A stretch of 64,000 nucleotides of DNA, taken from contig NZ_BMKK01000004.1 of NCBI RefSeq assembly GCF_014644295.1, forward strand, positions 62,001 to 126,000, given 5' to 3'. Of the stretch, positions 1-10,179 are shown one piece after another; the first letter of the stretch is position 1, and every line of letters begins with the position of its first letter. Origin of the DNA: Emticicia aquatilis. GTDB lineage: Bacteria > Bacteroidota > Bacteroidia > Cytophagales > Spirosomataceae. A program made the translations under genes and the position numbers. The notes under the pieces were generated by a model, which saw only the letters and a program-made list of their open reading frames with translations, was not told the origin of the DNA and ran no database searches.

Positions 1-1
1 T

Positions 2-3000
2 CGAACTGGAAGCAGACCAAGCTATCGTTGGCAAGACCGCTATTTAAACCGTTACACGGCCAAAGTTCCACAATCACCATTCTATCTAAAAGATTCAAAG
101 AATATCATTACGGATTTCAAACTATCGCCAGATGCTAAAGAAATCTCAATCAGCGAAAAAGCTGGTAAACGTATTGATTATAAAGTTCCACAAGCACTTA
201 CATTCAACGAATACTCGAGCATTCAGAATGCCAGTGTTCGTCGCAGCATTTTAAGAGATTATGAAAACCTGCAAGACGGAAAAAGTGCAGTTAGTGGCCG
301 AGGTCTAAGACCATTACTAGAGAAAAACCCAGTAGTTGACCGCATATTTGGCGGAAGCTTACCTGATTTAAAACCGAATGGATTTGTTACACTCGATTTT
401 CAGTTGATTAAACAATTTATTGATAATCCATTCTTGCCACTCATTCAAAGAAAACAAACGCTCTTTAATTTTAATGAGCAAATTAATATCAACTTTAATG
501 GCAAAATTGGTGATAAATTGGGAGTTTTGACAAACCTTGACACCAAAGCAGCCTTTAACTTTGAAAATCAACTAAAGCTAAACTTTAAGAATCAACCCGA
601 AGATATTTTACAAAAAGTTGAAGGTGGAAATATCAGTATGCCCGTAAAGAGTCAATTGATTCCGGGTGTTCAGAACTTAATGGGTGTTAAAGCTGCTTTC
701 AGATTTGGTAAACTTGACGTGACTGCCGTAGTTGCTCAACAGCGTTCTCGAACCGAATCTATTGTGTTGAATGGAGGTTCGCAGAATCGTACTTTTGAGA
801 TTCGATGTGATAATTATGACGAAAACCGTCACTTCTTTTTGGCTCAATTTTTTAGAGATAATTACGAAAAATCTCTTCGTAATTTGCCTTTAGTACTTTC
901 AAATGTGAAAATTACTCGTTTGGAAGTTTATGTAACCAATAGAACAAATAGCATTGAATCAATGCGAAATCTGACTGCGTTTACAGATTTAGGCGAACTC
1001 CCAAATGCTGCCGGTAAATATAATATTGTTGATAATAAAGCGACTGATTTATACGACAAACTTAATAATAACCCAAATTTCAGAAGAGTTGATGATAGTA
1101 CTGGTACTCTCGCAAGACTTGGGTTGAAAAAAGGCATTGATTATGAAGTGCTTAGGGGCTCTAAAAGGTTAACAGAAAGAGAGTTTAAGTACAATGCGGA
1201 ATTGGGTTATATCTCATTGGTTACTCCGCTACGAAACGATGAAATTTTAGCAGTTGCTTATGAATACACCTACAATGGCCGTACGTATAAAGTTGGAGAA
1301 TTGACAGAAGATTACTCTGCTCGCCGTGAAGACGAAGTAATTATGTTGAAACTCATCAAATCATCAACTATTCGTAACCGTACGAATAGCCCGATGTGGA
1401 ATTTGATGATGAAAAATATTTATTCACTCGGTACTCCCGGTGTAGGTAAACAAGGTTTTCAATTACGTATCATTTATAAAGATGACCGCACAGGAATGGA
1501 TACTCCTAACTTACAAGAAGGACGTAAGTTACAGAATATTCCACTCATCAGAATAATGAACCTCGACCGTTTGAATCCAAATAATGACCCTCAACTTCCC
1601 GACGGAGATGGAAACTTTGACTTTGTTGAAGATATAACAATTGATACAAAAATGGGAAAAATGATTTTCCCAGTACTCGAACCTTTTGGGTCAACACTCG
1701 AAAGTAAATTTGACATTGACGAGCAAATCTTGAAAGAAAAGTATGTTTTCAATGAGTTGTATCGTACAACAATGGCTGATGCACAGCAAGTTACAACCAA
1801 AAACAAGTTTTTTATTCGTGGTAGTTTACAAGCAAGCAATGCTTCCGAAATATCGCTCCCTTTGGGTGCATCTGGTCAATCGGTTAGAATTTTTGCGGGT
1901 GGCGTTCAATTACAAGAAGGTGCTGATTATACAATTGAACCACAACTCGGTAAAATCAAAATCATTAACCAAAGTATTCTCAACTCTGCTCGTCAGATTC
2001 GTATCGAATGGGAAAAACCCGATTTATTCAATACACAACGTCGCATCATGCTCGGGTCGAGACTCGACTATAATCTAAGCAAAGATATTCATATCGGTGC
2101 AACAGCCATGACGCTTCGTGAAAGCACCCCAGGTTTCTTGACAAGGGTAGCAATCGGACAAGAGCCAGTCAATAATACAATTTTAGGAGTTGACTTAAAC
2201 CTTCGTAAAGATTCGAGGTTCATTACTCGTATGCTTGATGCCCTTCCGTTGATTCAAACAAAGGAAATGTCATCAATTCAGTTAACTGCTGAGTATGCTA
2301 AATTGATTCCTGCCGTAAATGATAAACGTATTGGTGGAAACGCAATGATTGATGATTTTGAATCAACTCGAAATATCAATGACCTCACTCGTCAACCAAC
2401 ACGTTGGCGTCCAGCTTCAACACCTGAGAGATTTCAGGGAAGTTTGTCAAACTATGATTATAATTATCGTCGAGGAAAAATATCGGTTTATACAGTTGAC
2501 CAAACTACTTATTTTAGTGGTGGCTTTGGAGCAGGAGTGCTTCCTGATAATGTAACGGCTGAGGCCAATAATAACCTTTACGAAAAAGCCTTTACGCCAA
2601 ATCAGATTTTTACTGGTCGTTCATTACCAGCATTCAATTCGTCTATTCCTCTAAATATTCTTGATATTAGTTATTTCCCATCAGAAAGAGGGCTTTATAA
2701 CTATAATCCAAACTTAAATAGCGATGGCTACCTAAATAATCCAAAAGATAATTTTGGTGCTGTGATGCGTGGTATTACGGCTGACAATGACTTTGAGAAT
2801 GCCAATACCGAATATCTTACGTTTTGGATGTTAAATCCATTTGTTGATGTTGTTCGTGATGGTTCGCCTAATGGCAATCGAAGAAACACAAAAGGTGGAA
2901 AATTACTATTTCAGTTAGGTGATATTTCAGAAGACTTTATCCCAGATAGCAGAAATAACTTTGAAAATGGACTTTTGCCGAGTGGTGGTTCTACCTCTCA

Positions 3001-6000
3001 ACCCGTTACAACTCGTTGGGGAAAAGCTCCAAGTGTTCAATTTATAACCGATGCCTTTGATAATCAAACAGGTTCAAGAGAAAAGCAAGATGTTGGTTTA
3101 GATGGTCTCTCAAATTCTGAAGAAAAAGATTTTCCTCATATTAAAAGATACTTGGAAGACATCAAAACCAAAGTAAAGCCAAGTGTTTATGAAGAAATAG
3201 CTAAAGACCCTTCGGGTGATGATTTCAAGTTCTTCATTGATACTGATTATGACGCTCAAAACAAGAATCTTTTACAACGTTTTAAAAACTATTTAGGTGT
3301 AGAGAACAATTCACCCCAAAGCAATACACAATCAAACAATGTGGCGACGCCTGCCAACTCGGTGACGCCTGACAAAGAAGATGTAAATGCAGATAATACT
3401 ATCAACGACGTTGAAAACTTCTACGAATATGAAATTGACCTTCGTCCGAATAGAATGGATGTCGGCCAAGGTTTTATCGTTGATAAAGTGACAGTTCCGG
3501 GAACAGAAGCCACTTGGTATCTTTTCAGAGTGCCAATCAAACAATTTACTCGTAAATATGGCGACATCAACGGATTCAAATCAATTCGTTTTATGCGAAC
3601 AGTTCTTACCGATTTTGAAGAGCCAGTTGTACTTCGTTTTGCTTCACTTCAACTCGAATCAAACAGTTACCGTGTTTATGATAAAAATTTAAGCAATGCA
3701 GGCTTAACCGAAGTACCAGAGCCTTATGATGCAAAATTTAAGGTTGGGATAGTAAGTATTGAAGAAAATGGCTGCTCAGATGATGGTCAAAACTGTAATG
3801 TAAAAGAAGGAAAAACACCTTATGTAGTTCCGCCAGGTTTTATTCGTGACCAAGACGTAACTCAACAACAATTCAACATCAAATTCAATGAGCAGTCTAT
3901 CTCACTCGGAGTTACCAATCTCCGTGATGGCGACTCAAGAGCAGTTTTCAAAAACACTCGTGTTGATATGTTAAACTATAAGCGTTTACGCTTATTTATC
4001 CACGCCGAAAACGATGCTGATAACGAAAAAGAAGTAGGTGGTGCATTTATCAGAATTGGTACGGACTTAACAGAAAACTACTACGAAATTGAAATACCGC
4101 AGTTAAAAATGACTCGAAAAGGAGCATTAAATGAAACTGAAATATGGCCTGACGAAAATATGATTGATGTGGCTCTGCAAGAATTAGTTGCCTTGAAAGG
4201 CGAGCGAAACAGGGTAGCAAAAAATATTTCAGTGCGTTATACCAAACCAACCGAAGATAATAAATTCAATATCACGGTTTTAGGAAATCCAGATTTAAGC
4301 ACTGTTCTTACGATAATGCTTGGGGTTAGGAATCCAAAATCTGTTGATGAATCGGCTAATACATTTTTAGTTTGGATGGACGAACTCCGTGCCTATGGTT
4401 TCGACCAAACTTCGGGTGATGCAGCATTGTTGGCAGCCAATATTAAACTGGCAGACTTGGCAACAGTTGTAGTCAATGGCAATTATAAAGGCTATGGTTT
4501 TGGTGGCGTCCAAGACAAAATTTCTGAAAGAGCCAGAGACACTGGTAAAGGTATTGGTATTGCTTCTAATATCGAAGTAGATAAACTTTTACCCGAAAAA
4601 TGGGGACTAAAAATTCCGTTCTTTATCAACTTCGATAAACAGACCGTGACCCCACATTTCAACCCACTTGACCCCGATATGCCACTTGAAATTGCCTTGG
4701 CCAATATCACCGACCAAGTGCAGCGTGAAAGATATCGTAGATTAGTAGTTGATGACAACACTCGTCGAGGATTTAACTTCTCGAATGTCAGAAAGATTAA
4801 GACGAAAGAAGGAGCAAAATCTCATTTCTACGACATAGAAAACTTTACATTTACTTACGCACAAAACAATGTAAGTCGTAGTAATATCTTGATTGACCAA
4901 TATGCTCTGAACCAATATAAAGGTGGATTTACCTATCAGTTCCAACCAAAACAAATAAATTGGGAGCCTTTTAAAAGTAAAAAATCCCTTGACAGACCGT
5001 TTTTATATTGGCTAAAAGACTTTAATTTCTCTCCATTACCAACCGTAATGGCTTTTAGAACTGATTTTGATAGAAGTTTTGCCAAGACTCAATTAAGAAA
5101 TTCTGATTTAACAACGAATGGTATTATTCCGATGTATGAGAAGTATTTCTTGATGAACAGAATGTATGATTTGCAATGGAATCTCACCAAAAGTGTATTG
5201 TTGAATTATTCTGCTACAATGAATGCGTTGATTGATGAGCCGCAAGGAGATTTGAACACTCAGAGAAAAATAGATTCATTGCTCACAAATCTAAAACGTT
5301 TAGGTCGTGCTAAGAATTTTACCCAAGAAATGCGACTCACATATCGTTTACCGCTCGATAAATTCTTCTTACTCGACTGGATTACGGCTGATGCAAAATA
5401 TAATAATCAATTTAATTATCAGGCAGTTTCGTTGAATATCCTTGATGAATTTAACATCCCGTTCGGTAATACAATTCGCAATGGTCGTGACCGAGGAGTG
5501 AGAGGTAAAATAGACTTTGTAAAACTCTATAACAAAGCCAAATATCTCAGATTTGCCAATAGTCCAAACCCAGTAAAAAAGCGTTTTACACGTAACCCGG
5601 GTGATGATGAAAACATCGAAACTTCAACGAGTAATTTAGCAAAAACTTTTACTCGCTTACTTTTAAGTGTTCGTGGTATAGACTATGACTATTCAATTAC
5701 CGAAACTTCAATCCTTCCTGGATTTATGCCTACTCCAAGATTTTTTGGTTTAGCCACAGACAATGAATCTGCCCCAGGATTAGGTTTTGTAATGGGTGAA
5801 CAAGATAGATATTTCCAAATAAAAGCTGCCGAAAAAGGTTGGTTATCAAAAACGACTGTTCAAACTCAACCATTTACTCAGACTCTACAAAAGAAATTTA
5901 GTTATCGTACCACGATTGAGCCATCAAAAGATTTGAGAATTCAGATTAGCGGCAACATGAGTCGAGGCGATACTTATCAGGAGTATTATACGGCAGACGC

Positions 6001-7063
6001 TAATGGCGGATATAGTGCTAAAAGTCCAGTTCGTAATGGCAATTATGGTATGTCGTTTTGGGGCTTCCGTACGGCATTTGAGCGAATGAGTACTGATAGC
6101 GGCTCTAATTATCAATACAAAGTTTTTGATAATATGATAAAATACCGCAATCAGATGTATTATGCTCAGTTTAAAAATGGCGATGATTTATCAGCTATCG
6201 AAAAGGCATATTACAACAAGAATGCTCAAGATATTTTGATTCCGGCCTTCTTTGCGGCATACAGCGGTAAAACTGACAGAGCAAGAATCGGCTTTAATCC
6301 ATTCAACCCAAACAATCGCCGAATCAATTTACCACTTCCTAACTGGCGAATTGATTATAGTGGTTTGGCAAATTTAGAGCCTTTCAAGCGTATTTTTAGC
6401 TCGATTACCATTAACCATAGCTATACTTCAAATTTCAATGTTGGAAATTACACGTCATCGCTTGAGTATAACAAAACTGATATTGCCATCAATTTAGCAC
6501 AAAAGGGTTATCCTTTACCAAATGGCGATGTTCTCAACTCACTCGGCCAATACATTCCAGTATTTGTGATGAGTACGATTACGATTGATGAGAAATTTGC
6601 TCCGTTTATTGGTGTCCAGTTTGTGACCAAGAGTAAGATTTCGGGTAAATTTGAATACAACAAAGAGCGTAGAGCTTCATTAAATCTTTCAAATTCTCAG
6701 ATTGCTGAATATTCAAGCGACGACTTTGTTTTCAATTTTGGCTTTAAGAAAAACAACGTTAAGCTACCATTGAGAGGTCGTGACGGACAGGTGATTACTC
6801 TAAAAAATGATTTGAACCTTCAGTTTAATCTGACGCTAAGAGATATTAAAGGTATCCAAAGAAGACTCGATGGTGACCCACAACCAACACAAGGAAACTA
6901 TAATTTCCAACTTGGACCTCGCATTTCTTATCAGGTCAATAAAAGAATCTTAATGAATTTCTATATCGACCACTTAGTGAATCGTCCATTCGTAACAAAC
7001 TTCTCATTTCCTCGTACAACCACAACGGGTGGTTTGAATGTAAGATTTAGTCTTTCAGAATAA
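2..7063 (+). CDS. sprA: Cell-surface translocon protein SprA (5' truncated by window edge)
   Basis: The reading frame is open from base 2, so the N-terminus lies outside the window; about 2,353 codons are visible. SprA (Sov in Porphyromonas) is the giant outer-membrane beta-barrel that forms the type IX secretion translocon and is needed for gliding. The visible part has the family's long alternation of beta-strand-like segments, Asn/Asp-rich loops and repeated MxxIDDFE and FWMLNPF-type stretches, and ends with an aromatic-containing strand (VRFSLSE) typical of outer-membrane proteins. A Ser/Asn/Thr-rich linker lies near codons 1100-1130. A hairpin at 7070-7122 follows the stop. The assignment rests on family recognition, supported by gldF in the same window. 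The frame appears intact throughout. Confidence 0.93.
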   Translation, partial: RTGSRPSYRWQDRYLNRYTAKVPQSPFYLKDSKNIITDFKLSPDAKEISISEKAGKRIDYKVPQALTFNEYSSIQNASVRRSILRDYENLQDGKSAVSGRGLRPLLEKNPVVDRIFGGSLPDLKPNGFVTLDFQLIKQFIDNPFLPLIQRKQTLFNFNEQININFNGKIGDKLGVLTNLDTKAAFNFENQLKLNFKNQPEDILQKVEGGNISMPVKSQLIPGVQNLMGVKAAFRFGKLDVTAVVAQQRSRTESIVLNGGSQNRTFEIRCDNYDENRHFFLAQFFRDNYEKSLRNLPLVLSNVKITRLEVYVTNRTNSIESMRNLTAFTDLGELPNAAGKYNIVDNKATDLYDKLNNNPNFRRVDDSTGTLARLGLKKGIDYEVLRGSKRLTEREFKYNAELGYISLVTPLRNDEILAVAYEYTYNGRTYKVGELTEDYSARREDEVIMLKLIKSSTIRNRTNSPMWNLMMKNIYSLGTPGVGKQGFQLRIIYKDDRTGMDTPNLQEGRKLQNIPLIRIMNLDRLNPNNDPQLPDGDGNFDFVEDITIDTKMGKMIFPVLEPFGSTLESKFDIDEQILKEKYVFNELYRTTMADAQQVTTKNKFFIRGSLQASNASEISLPLGASGQSVRIFAGGVQLQEGADYTIEPQLGKIKIINQSILNSARQIRIEWEKPDLFNTQRRIMLGSRLDYNLSKDIHIGATAMTLRESTPGFLTRVAIGQEPVNNTILGVDLNLRKDSRFITRMLDALPLIQTKEMSSIQLTAEYAKLIPAVNDKRIGGNAMIDDFESTRNINDLTRQPTRWRPASTPERFQGSLSNYDYNYRRGKISVYTVDQTTYFSGGFGAGVLPDNVTAEANNNLYEKAFTPNQIFTGRSLPAFNSSIPLNILDISYFPSERGLYNYNPNLNSDGYLNNPKDNFGAVMRGITADNDFENANTEYLTFWMLNPFVDVVRDGSPNGNRRNTKGGKLLFQLGDISEDFIPDSRNNFENGLLPSGGSTSQPVTTRWGKAPSVQFITDAFDNQTGSREKQDVGLDGLSNSEEKDFPHIKRYLEDIKTKVKPSVYEEIAKDPSGDDFKFFIDTDYDAQNKNLLQRFKNYLGVENNSPQSNTQSNNVATPANSVTPDKEDVNADNTINDVENFYEYEIDLRPNRMDVGQGFIVDKVTVPGTEATWYLFRVPIKQFTRKYGDINGFKSIRFMRTVLTDFEEPVVLRFASLQLESNSYRVYDKNLSNAGLTEVPEPYDAKFKVGIVSIEENGCSDDGQNCNVKEGKTPYVVPPGFIRDQDVTQQQFNIKFNEQSISLGVTNLRDGDSRAVFKNTRVDMLNYKRLRLFIHAENDADNEKEVGGAFIRIGTDLTENYYEIEIPQLKMTRKGALNETEIWPDENMIDVALQELVALKGERNRVAKNISVRYTKPTEDNKFNITVLGNPDLSTVLTIMLGVRNPKSVDESANTFLVWMDELRAYGFDQTSGDAALLAANIKLADLATVVVNGNYKGYGFGGVQDKISERARDTGKGIGIASNIEVDKLLPEKWGLKIPFFINFDKQTVTPHFNPLDPDMPLEIALANITDQVQRERYRRLVVDDNTRRGFNFSNVRKIKTKEGAKSHFYDIENFTFTYAQNNVSRSNILIDQYALNQYKGGFTYQFQPKQINWEPFKSKKSLDRPFLYWLKDFNFSPLPTVMAFRTDFDRSFAKTQLRNSDLTTNGIIPMYEKYFLMNRMYDLQWNLTKSVLLNYSATMNALIDEPQGDLNTQRKIDSLLTNLKRLGRAKNFTQEMRLTYRLPLDKFFLLDWITADAKYNNQFNYQAVSLNILDEFNIPFGNTIRNGRDRGVRGKIDFVKLYNKAKYLRFANSPNPVKKRFTRNPGDDENIETSTSNLAKTFTRLLLSVRGIDYDYSITETSILPGFMPTPRFFGLATDNESAPGLGFVMGEQDRYFQIKAAEKGWLSKTTVQTQPFTQTLQKKFSYRTTIEPSKDLRIQISGNMSRGDTYQEYYTADANGGYSAKSPVRNGNYGMSFWGFRTAFERMSTDSGSNYQYKVFDNMIKYRNQMYYAQFKNGDDLSAIEKAYYNKNAQDILIPAFFAAYSGKTDRARIGFNPFNPNNRRINLPLPNWRIDYSGLANLEPFKRIFSSITINHSYTSNFNVGNYTSSLEYNKTDIAINLAQKGYPLPNGDVLNSLGQYIPVFVMSTITIDEKFAPFIGVQFVTKSKISGKFEYNKERRASLNLSNSQIAEYSSDDFVFNFGFKKNNVKLPLRGRDGQVITLKNDLNLQFNLTLRDIKGIQRRLDGDPQPTQGNYNFQLGPRISYQVNKRILMNFYIDHLVNRPFVTNFSFPRTTTTGGLNVRFSLSE

Positions 7064-7069
7064 CAAAAG

Positions 7070-7122
7070 GTCTGCACCGCAGGTCTGACCAAAATAAGTA
7101 AGTGTCAGAGTTCGGTGCAGAC
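7070..7122 (+). terminator. Two-part hairpin after sprA
   Basis: GTCTGCACCG (7070-7079) pairs with CGGTGCAGAC (7113-7122), and an inner TCTGAC (7084-7089) pairs with GTCAGA (7103-7108). It begins 7 nt after the sprA stop. No T-run follows directly, so it could be a 3'-end stabiliser or a small palindromic repeat rather than a classical terminator. Confidence 0.45.
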
Positions 7123-7171
7123 ATACCAAAACTTTTTAAGCTACATTTTTTCTGTTTTCCAACATTTGCTG

Positions 7172-7178
7172 TAACTTG
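7172..7178 (+). promoter_or_regulatory. Possible -7 element of the gcvH promoter
   Basis: TAACTTG resembles the Bacteroidota -7 box TAnnTTTG with one T missing. A clear TTG at the -33 position is absent. It lies 29 nt upstream of the gcvH ATG. The same core GTAACTTGCAGC occurs at 25629-25640, between the divergent hydroxyacid dehydrogenase and pdxA genes. Confidence 0.3.
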
Positions 7179-7206
7179 CAGCCAAATTTTAAAACTTTCA
7201 TCAATA

Positions 7207-7584
7207 ATGAATTTTCCTGCTGACTTACGCTACACAAGCGAACACGAATGGTTAAGAATTACCGAAGGAAACATTGCGGTAATCGGAGTTACTGATTTTG
7301 CTCAAAGCGAATTAGGTGACATCGTATTTGTAGAAATCGAAACGGTTGGACAAACATTGGCCGCTAACGAAATTTTTGGTACGGTAGAAGCAGTAAAAAC
7401 TGTTTCTGATTTGTTTTTACCAGTAGCTGGAAAAATCCTTGAGGTTAACCCAGCACTTGCGAGTAATCCAGAGCTTGTAAATAACGACCCTTATGGAGAA
7501 GGCTGGATGGTAAAAGTTGAAGTTGATGACCTTGCAGCAGTAGAGGCTTTGATGGATTCAGCAGCTTATCAAAATATTATCTAA
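7207..7584 (+). CDS. gcvH: Glycine cleavage system H protein
   Basis: A 125-residue protein that carries the aminomethyl group on a lipoyl-lysine between the P, T and L proteins of the glycine cleavage complex in the cytoplasm. The H-protein signature RYTSEHEW is at residues 8-15. The lipoylation motif is GTVEAVKTVSD with Lys64 as the modified residue. The C-terminal DPYGEGWMVKV stretch is also typical. The start at 7207 gives the normal family length; the longer ORF from 7102 would add 35 unrelated residues and overlap the likely promoter. It is a single-gene unit, followed by a strong terminator at 7621-7644. The gcvP and gcvT genes are not in the window. Confidence 0.96.
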   Translation: MNFPADLRYTSEHEWLRITEGNIAVIGVTDFAQSELGDIVFVEIETVGQTLAANEIFGTVEAVKTVSDLFLPVAGKILEVNPALASNPELVNNDPYGEGWMVKVEVDDLAAVEALMDSAAYQNII

Positions 7585-7620
7585 GCTATGAATCGTCATT
7601 TCATATAATATTACCTTAAA

Positions 7621-7644
7621 TGCCCTCATTAGGGCATTTTTTTT
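7621..7644 (+). terminator. Rho-independent terminator of gcvH
   Basis: TGCCCT-CATT-AGGGCA stem-loop (7621-7636) followed by eight T residues, 37 nt after the gcvH stop. Confidence 0.9.
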
Positions 7645-7720
7645 GATTTTTGAATCAAGATTATAGATTTAAGTTTAATAATCCGACATTCGAGCAATCG
7701 TCTGAAAGTCAAATTAAAAA

Positions 7721-9010
7721 ATGAAAATTTTATTAAAGTCAGTAAAAATTATTGATAATTCCTCCGAGCTAAACGGACAAACAAAAGATATTCTGGTTGA
7801 AAACGGCAAAATTCAAAAAATATCCGACAACATAGAAACCACTGCCGAGCAAGTGATTAGCGGCAAGAATCTATGTGTTTCGGCAGGATGGATTGATATG
7901 AGAGTTTCGCCCAAAGACCCTGGTTACGAATCGAAAGAGGATTTGAATACTCTTTCGTTAGCGGCAATGGCGGGTGGCTTTACTGAAATCGTTACTTTAC
8001 CAAATACCAAACCTGTTGTTCAGACCAAAGAAGCGATAGTTTACGTTAAAAACTTTGCTCAATCGCAACTAATTAATATTTATCCAACTGGGGCAGTTAC
8101 TAAAAATTGTGAAGGAAAAGATTTTACTGAAATGCTTGATTTACACCAAGCTGGTGCGGTGGCTTTCACAGATGGCGACCATACTCTTTGGAATGCCGAT
8201 ATTTTATTAAAAACTTTACAGTACCTCGCTCCTATTGATGCTTTGTTGATGAACCGTCCTGAAGAGCCTTCGATGACGATTTTTGGACAAATGCACGAAG
8301 GCATTGAAAGCACGCTACTCGGCATGAAAGGAATTCCGTCAACTGCCGAAGAATTGATGTTGATGCGAGATTTAAAATTGTTGGAATATTATTTAGGTCA
8401 GAATTCGACCCCAAAATCTAATAGTTGTTTACACTTTTCAACCATTTCAACAAAAGCAGGTGTTGAATTGATTCGTGAAGCAAAACAAAAAGGACTACCA
8501 GTTAGCTGTGACATTTCGACTCACCAATTAGCATTTACTGATGTAGATTTGAGAGATTTCGACACCAACTTAAAAGTTAATCCTCCATTCAGAAGTCAAG
8601 AAGACATTGAGGCTTTACAAGCTGGACTTTTAGACGGAACAATTGATGTTTTAGTTTCTGACCATAACCCACAAGATGAAGAATCAAAAAACCTTGAGTT
8701 TGATATGGCAGATTTTGGTGTTATCGGTCTCGAAACTGCCTTTGCAGTATCTAATACTTACTCAAAACTCTCGGTAGAACAGATTATTACAAAATTAACC
8801 ACTGCCCCACGTAAGTTATTACGCTTAGAAAACGTTTCCATAAAAGAAGGAAATGAGGCAAATTTAAGCATTTTCGACCCGACTATTGAATGGGTCTATG
8901 AAACGAAAATGATTCAATCAAAATCAAAAAATTCGCCATTTATTGGTAAAACCCTAAAAGGAAAAGCCAAAGCAGTAATCAATAAAGGCAAAATTTATAT
9001 CAACAAATAA
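7721..9010 (+). CDS. Dihydroorotase-like protein, metal ligands lost (pseudo-DHOase)
   Basis: This 429-residue protein has the full fold of long-form dihydroorotases: an N-terminal beta sandwich, a GWID strand, AAMAGGFT, LPNTKPV, VNPPFR and GLET motifs. Active DHOases make dihydroorotate in pyrimidine synthesis and bind zinc through an HxH, two later His and an Asp. Here the HxH position reads R61-V-S63 (WIDMRVSPKDPG), the CHVST histidine is T241 (FSTIST), and TPHHL reads STHQL. Asp314 (SDHNPQ) is kept. This pattern matches the inactive PyrC' subunits that hold aspartate transcarbamoylase together in some bacteria. A structural role with PyrB, or moonlighting, is inferred. It is followed 6 nt later by a DUF4199 gene. 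The annotation as a dihydroorotase enzyme would probably be wrong. Confidence 0.85.
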   Translation: MKILLKSVKIIDNSSELNGQTKDILVENGKIQKISDNIETTAEQVISGKNLCVSAGWIDMRVSPKDPGYESKEDLNTLSLAAMAGGFTEIVTLPNTKPVVQTKEAIVYVKNFAQSQLINIYPTGAVTKNCEGKDFTEMLDLHQAGAVAFTDGDHTLWNADILLKTLQYLAPIDALLMNRPEEPSMTIFGQMHEGIESTLLGMKGIPSTAEELMLMRDLKLLEYYLGQNSTPKSNSCLHFSTISTKAGVELIREAKQKGLPVSCDISTHQLAFTDVDLRDFDTNLKVNPPFRSQEDIEALQAGLLDGTIDVLVSDHNPQDEESKNLEFDMADFGVIGLETAFAVSNTYSKLSVEQIITKLTTAPRKLLRLENVSIKEGNEANLSIFDPTIEWVYETKMIQSKSKNSPFIGKTLKGKAKAVINKGKIYINK

Positions 9011-9016
9011 TCAAAG

Positions 9017-9562
9017 ATGCTTAAAAGTAAAATATTAAGATATGCGTTTACGTATGGAGCTATTGCAGCCGCAGTTTGCATAGGAGTTGCTCTCATTCAA
9101 TATTATGGTTTAGAAAAAAGTCCATTTGGACGCTACAAATTACCCGCATTTGGTGTAAATATTATTTTTGTAATTGTTGCTACATGGGTTTATCGTGCCA
9201 ATAATTTGGGAATATTGAGCTTTACAGAAGGTTTTTCGGTTGGTTTCATGACCAATTTGGTGGCAGCCATCATCACTGGCATTGTGTTTTTCTTATTCGT
9301 ACAGTTTATTGATAAACCTTACGGACACAACCACGCCATAATGCTGTGGGTTCAAGAAAATATCAAAGGCATCGAAAAAATCAAAGCTAACCATATCAAA
9401 GATTTTGGTATAAAAGAATACGAACTGTTGTTGAATCAGGCCAAAGAAATACCGTCGGCAGGTTATGTTTTATTAGATGAAATTGTAAAAAAACAACTTT
9501 GTATCGTTGGAATTACAATTGTTTCTGTAATATTTAGACGTCATACTTTCACTATTTCATAG
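9017..9562 (+). CDS. DUF4199-family membrane protein
   Basis: A 181-residue integral membrane protein with four predicted hydrophobic helices, roughly residues 10-27, 43-60, 73-98 and 160-175, and a polar region of about 60 residues between helices 3 and 4. The layout, with a FTEGFSVGF motif after helix 2, matches DUF4199 proteins common in Bacteroidota, whose function is unknown. It starts 6 nt after the pseudo-dihydroorotase gene and is probably co-transcribed with it. The C-terminus (RRHTFTIS) is atypically polar, but no frameshift is evident. Confidence 0.7.
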   Translation: MLKSKILRYAFTYGAIAAAVCIGVALIQYYGLEKSPFGRYKLPAFGVNIIFVIVATWVYRANNLGILSFTEGFSVGFMTNLVAAIITGIVFFLFVQFIDKPYGHNHAIMLWVQENIKGIEKIKANHIKDFGIKEYELLLNQAKEIPSAGYVLLDEIVKKQLCIVGITIVSVIFRRHTFTIS

Positions 9563-9610
9563 AAATTTCGTTAAATTTACTCATCAATAACCTAACTCTA
9601 AACAAAAAAA

Positions 9611-10126
9611 ATGGAAAAACCATCAACCGCTCGCATTGCACTTAAATGGGGATTAATTAGTGCAATCTTTATTATTATCTATACAGTAGGTCTGTATATT
9701 ACTGGTCATTTTAAAACCCCAGCATTATCTTGGATACCATTTCTTTTACTTCTTTTTGGTATCGTGATGTCACTCAGAGAATTTAAGTTAATAAACAATA
9801 ACTTTATGGGTTTCAGCGAAGGATTGGGTTTGGGTACGCTTATGAGTGCTGTTTGTGGTTTAATTGCTGCGATTTTTAATTATATCTACATCACATTTAT
9901 TGATACTACCATCATTCAACAAATGCGTGAAATGCAAGTTGAACAACTGGAGCAACAAGGACTTTCTTCTGAACAAATTGACCAAGCAATGGAAATTGCA
10001 ACCCGATTTGCTACTCCTGGCCTTACTTTTTTGTTTGCAGTCATTGGATATATACTCTTTGGCTTTGTTTTTTCGTTAGTTGTTTCAGCTATTATTAAGA
10101 ATAGTAAACCAGAGTTGGACTTTTAA
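9611..10126 (+). CDS. DUF4199-family membrane protein (second copy)
   Basis: A 171-residue membrane protein of the same family as its upstream neighbour, with four hydrophobic helices and the shared GFSEGLGLG motif after helix 2. The loop between helices 3 and 4 is short and Gln/Glu-rich (MREMQVEQLEQQGLSSEQIDQAME), probably an amphipathic helix. It likely arose by tandem duplication; the two copies are clearly diverged. It precedes gldF by 53 nt. Function unknown. Confidence 0.75.
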   Translation: MEKPSTARIALKWGLISAIFIIIYTVGLYITGHFKTPALSWIPFLLLLFGIVMSLREFKLINNNFMGFSEGLGLGTLMSAVCGLIAAIFNYIYITFIDTTIIQQMREMQVEQLEQQGLSSEQIDQAMEIATRFATPGLTFLFAVIGYILFGFVFSLVVSAIIKNSKPELDF

Positions 10127-10179
10127 TCTGAGAGACCTCTCTAATTTTTCAATCGTTTTCGTAAATTTTCAATTTAAAG

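Noticed and set aside
1743-2078. A 111-codon plus-strand ORF inside sprA
   Set aside because: It lies in another frame of a clearly conserved coding sequence and shows no recognisable motif, so it is a shadow ORF.
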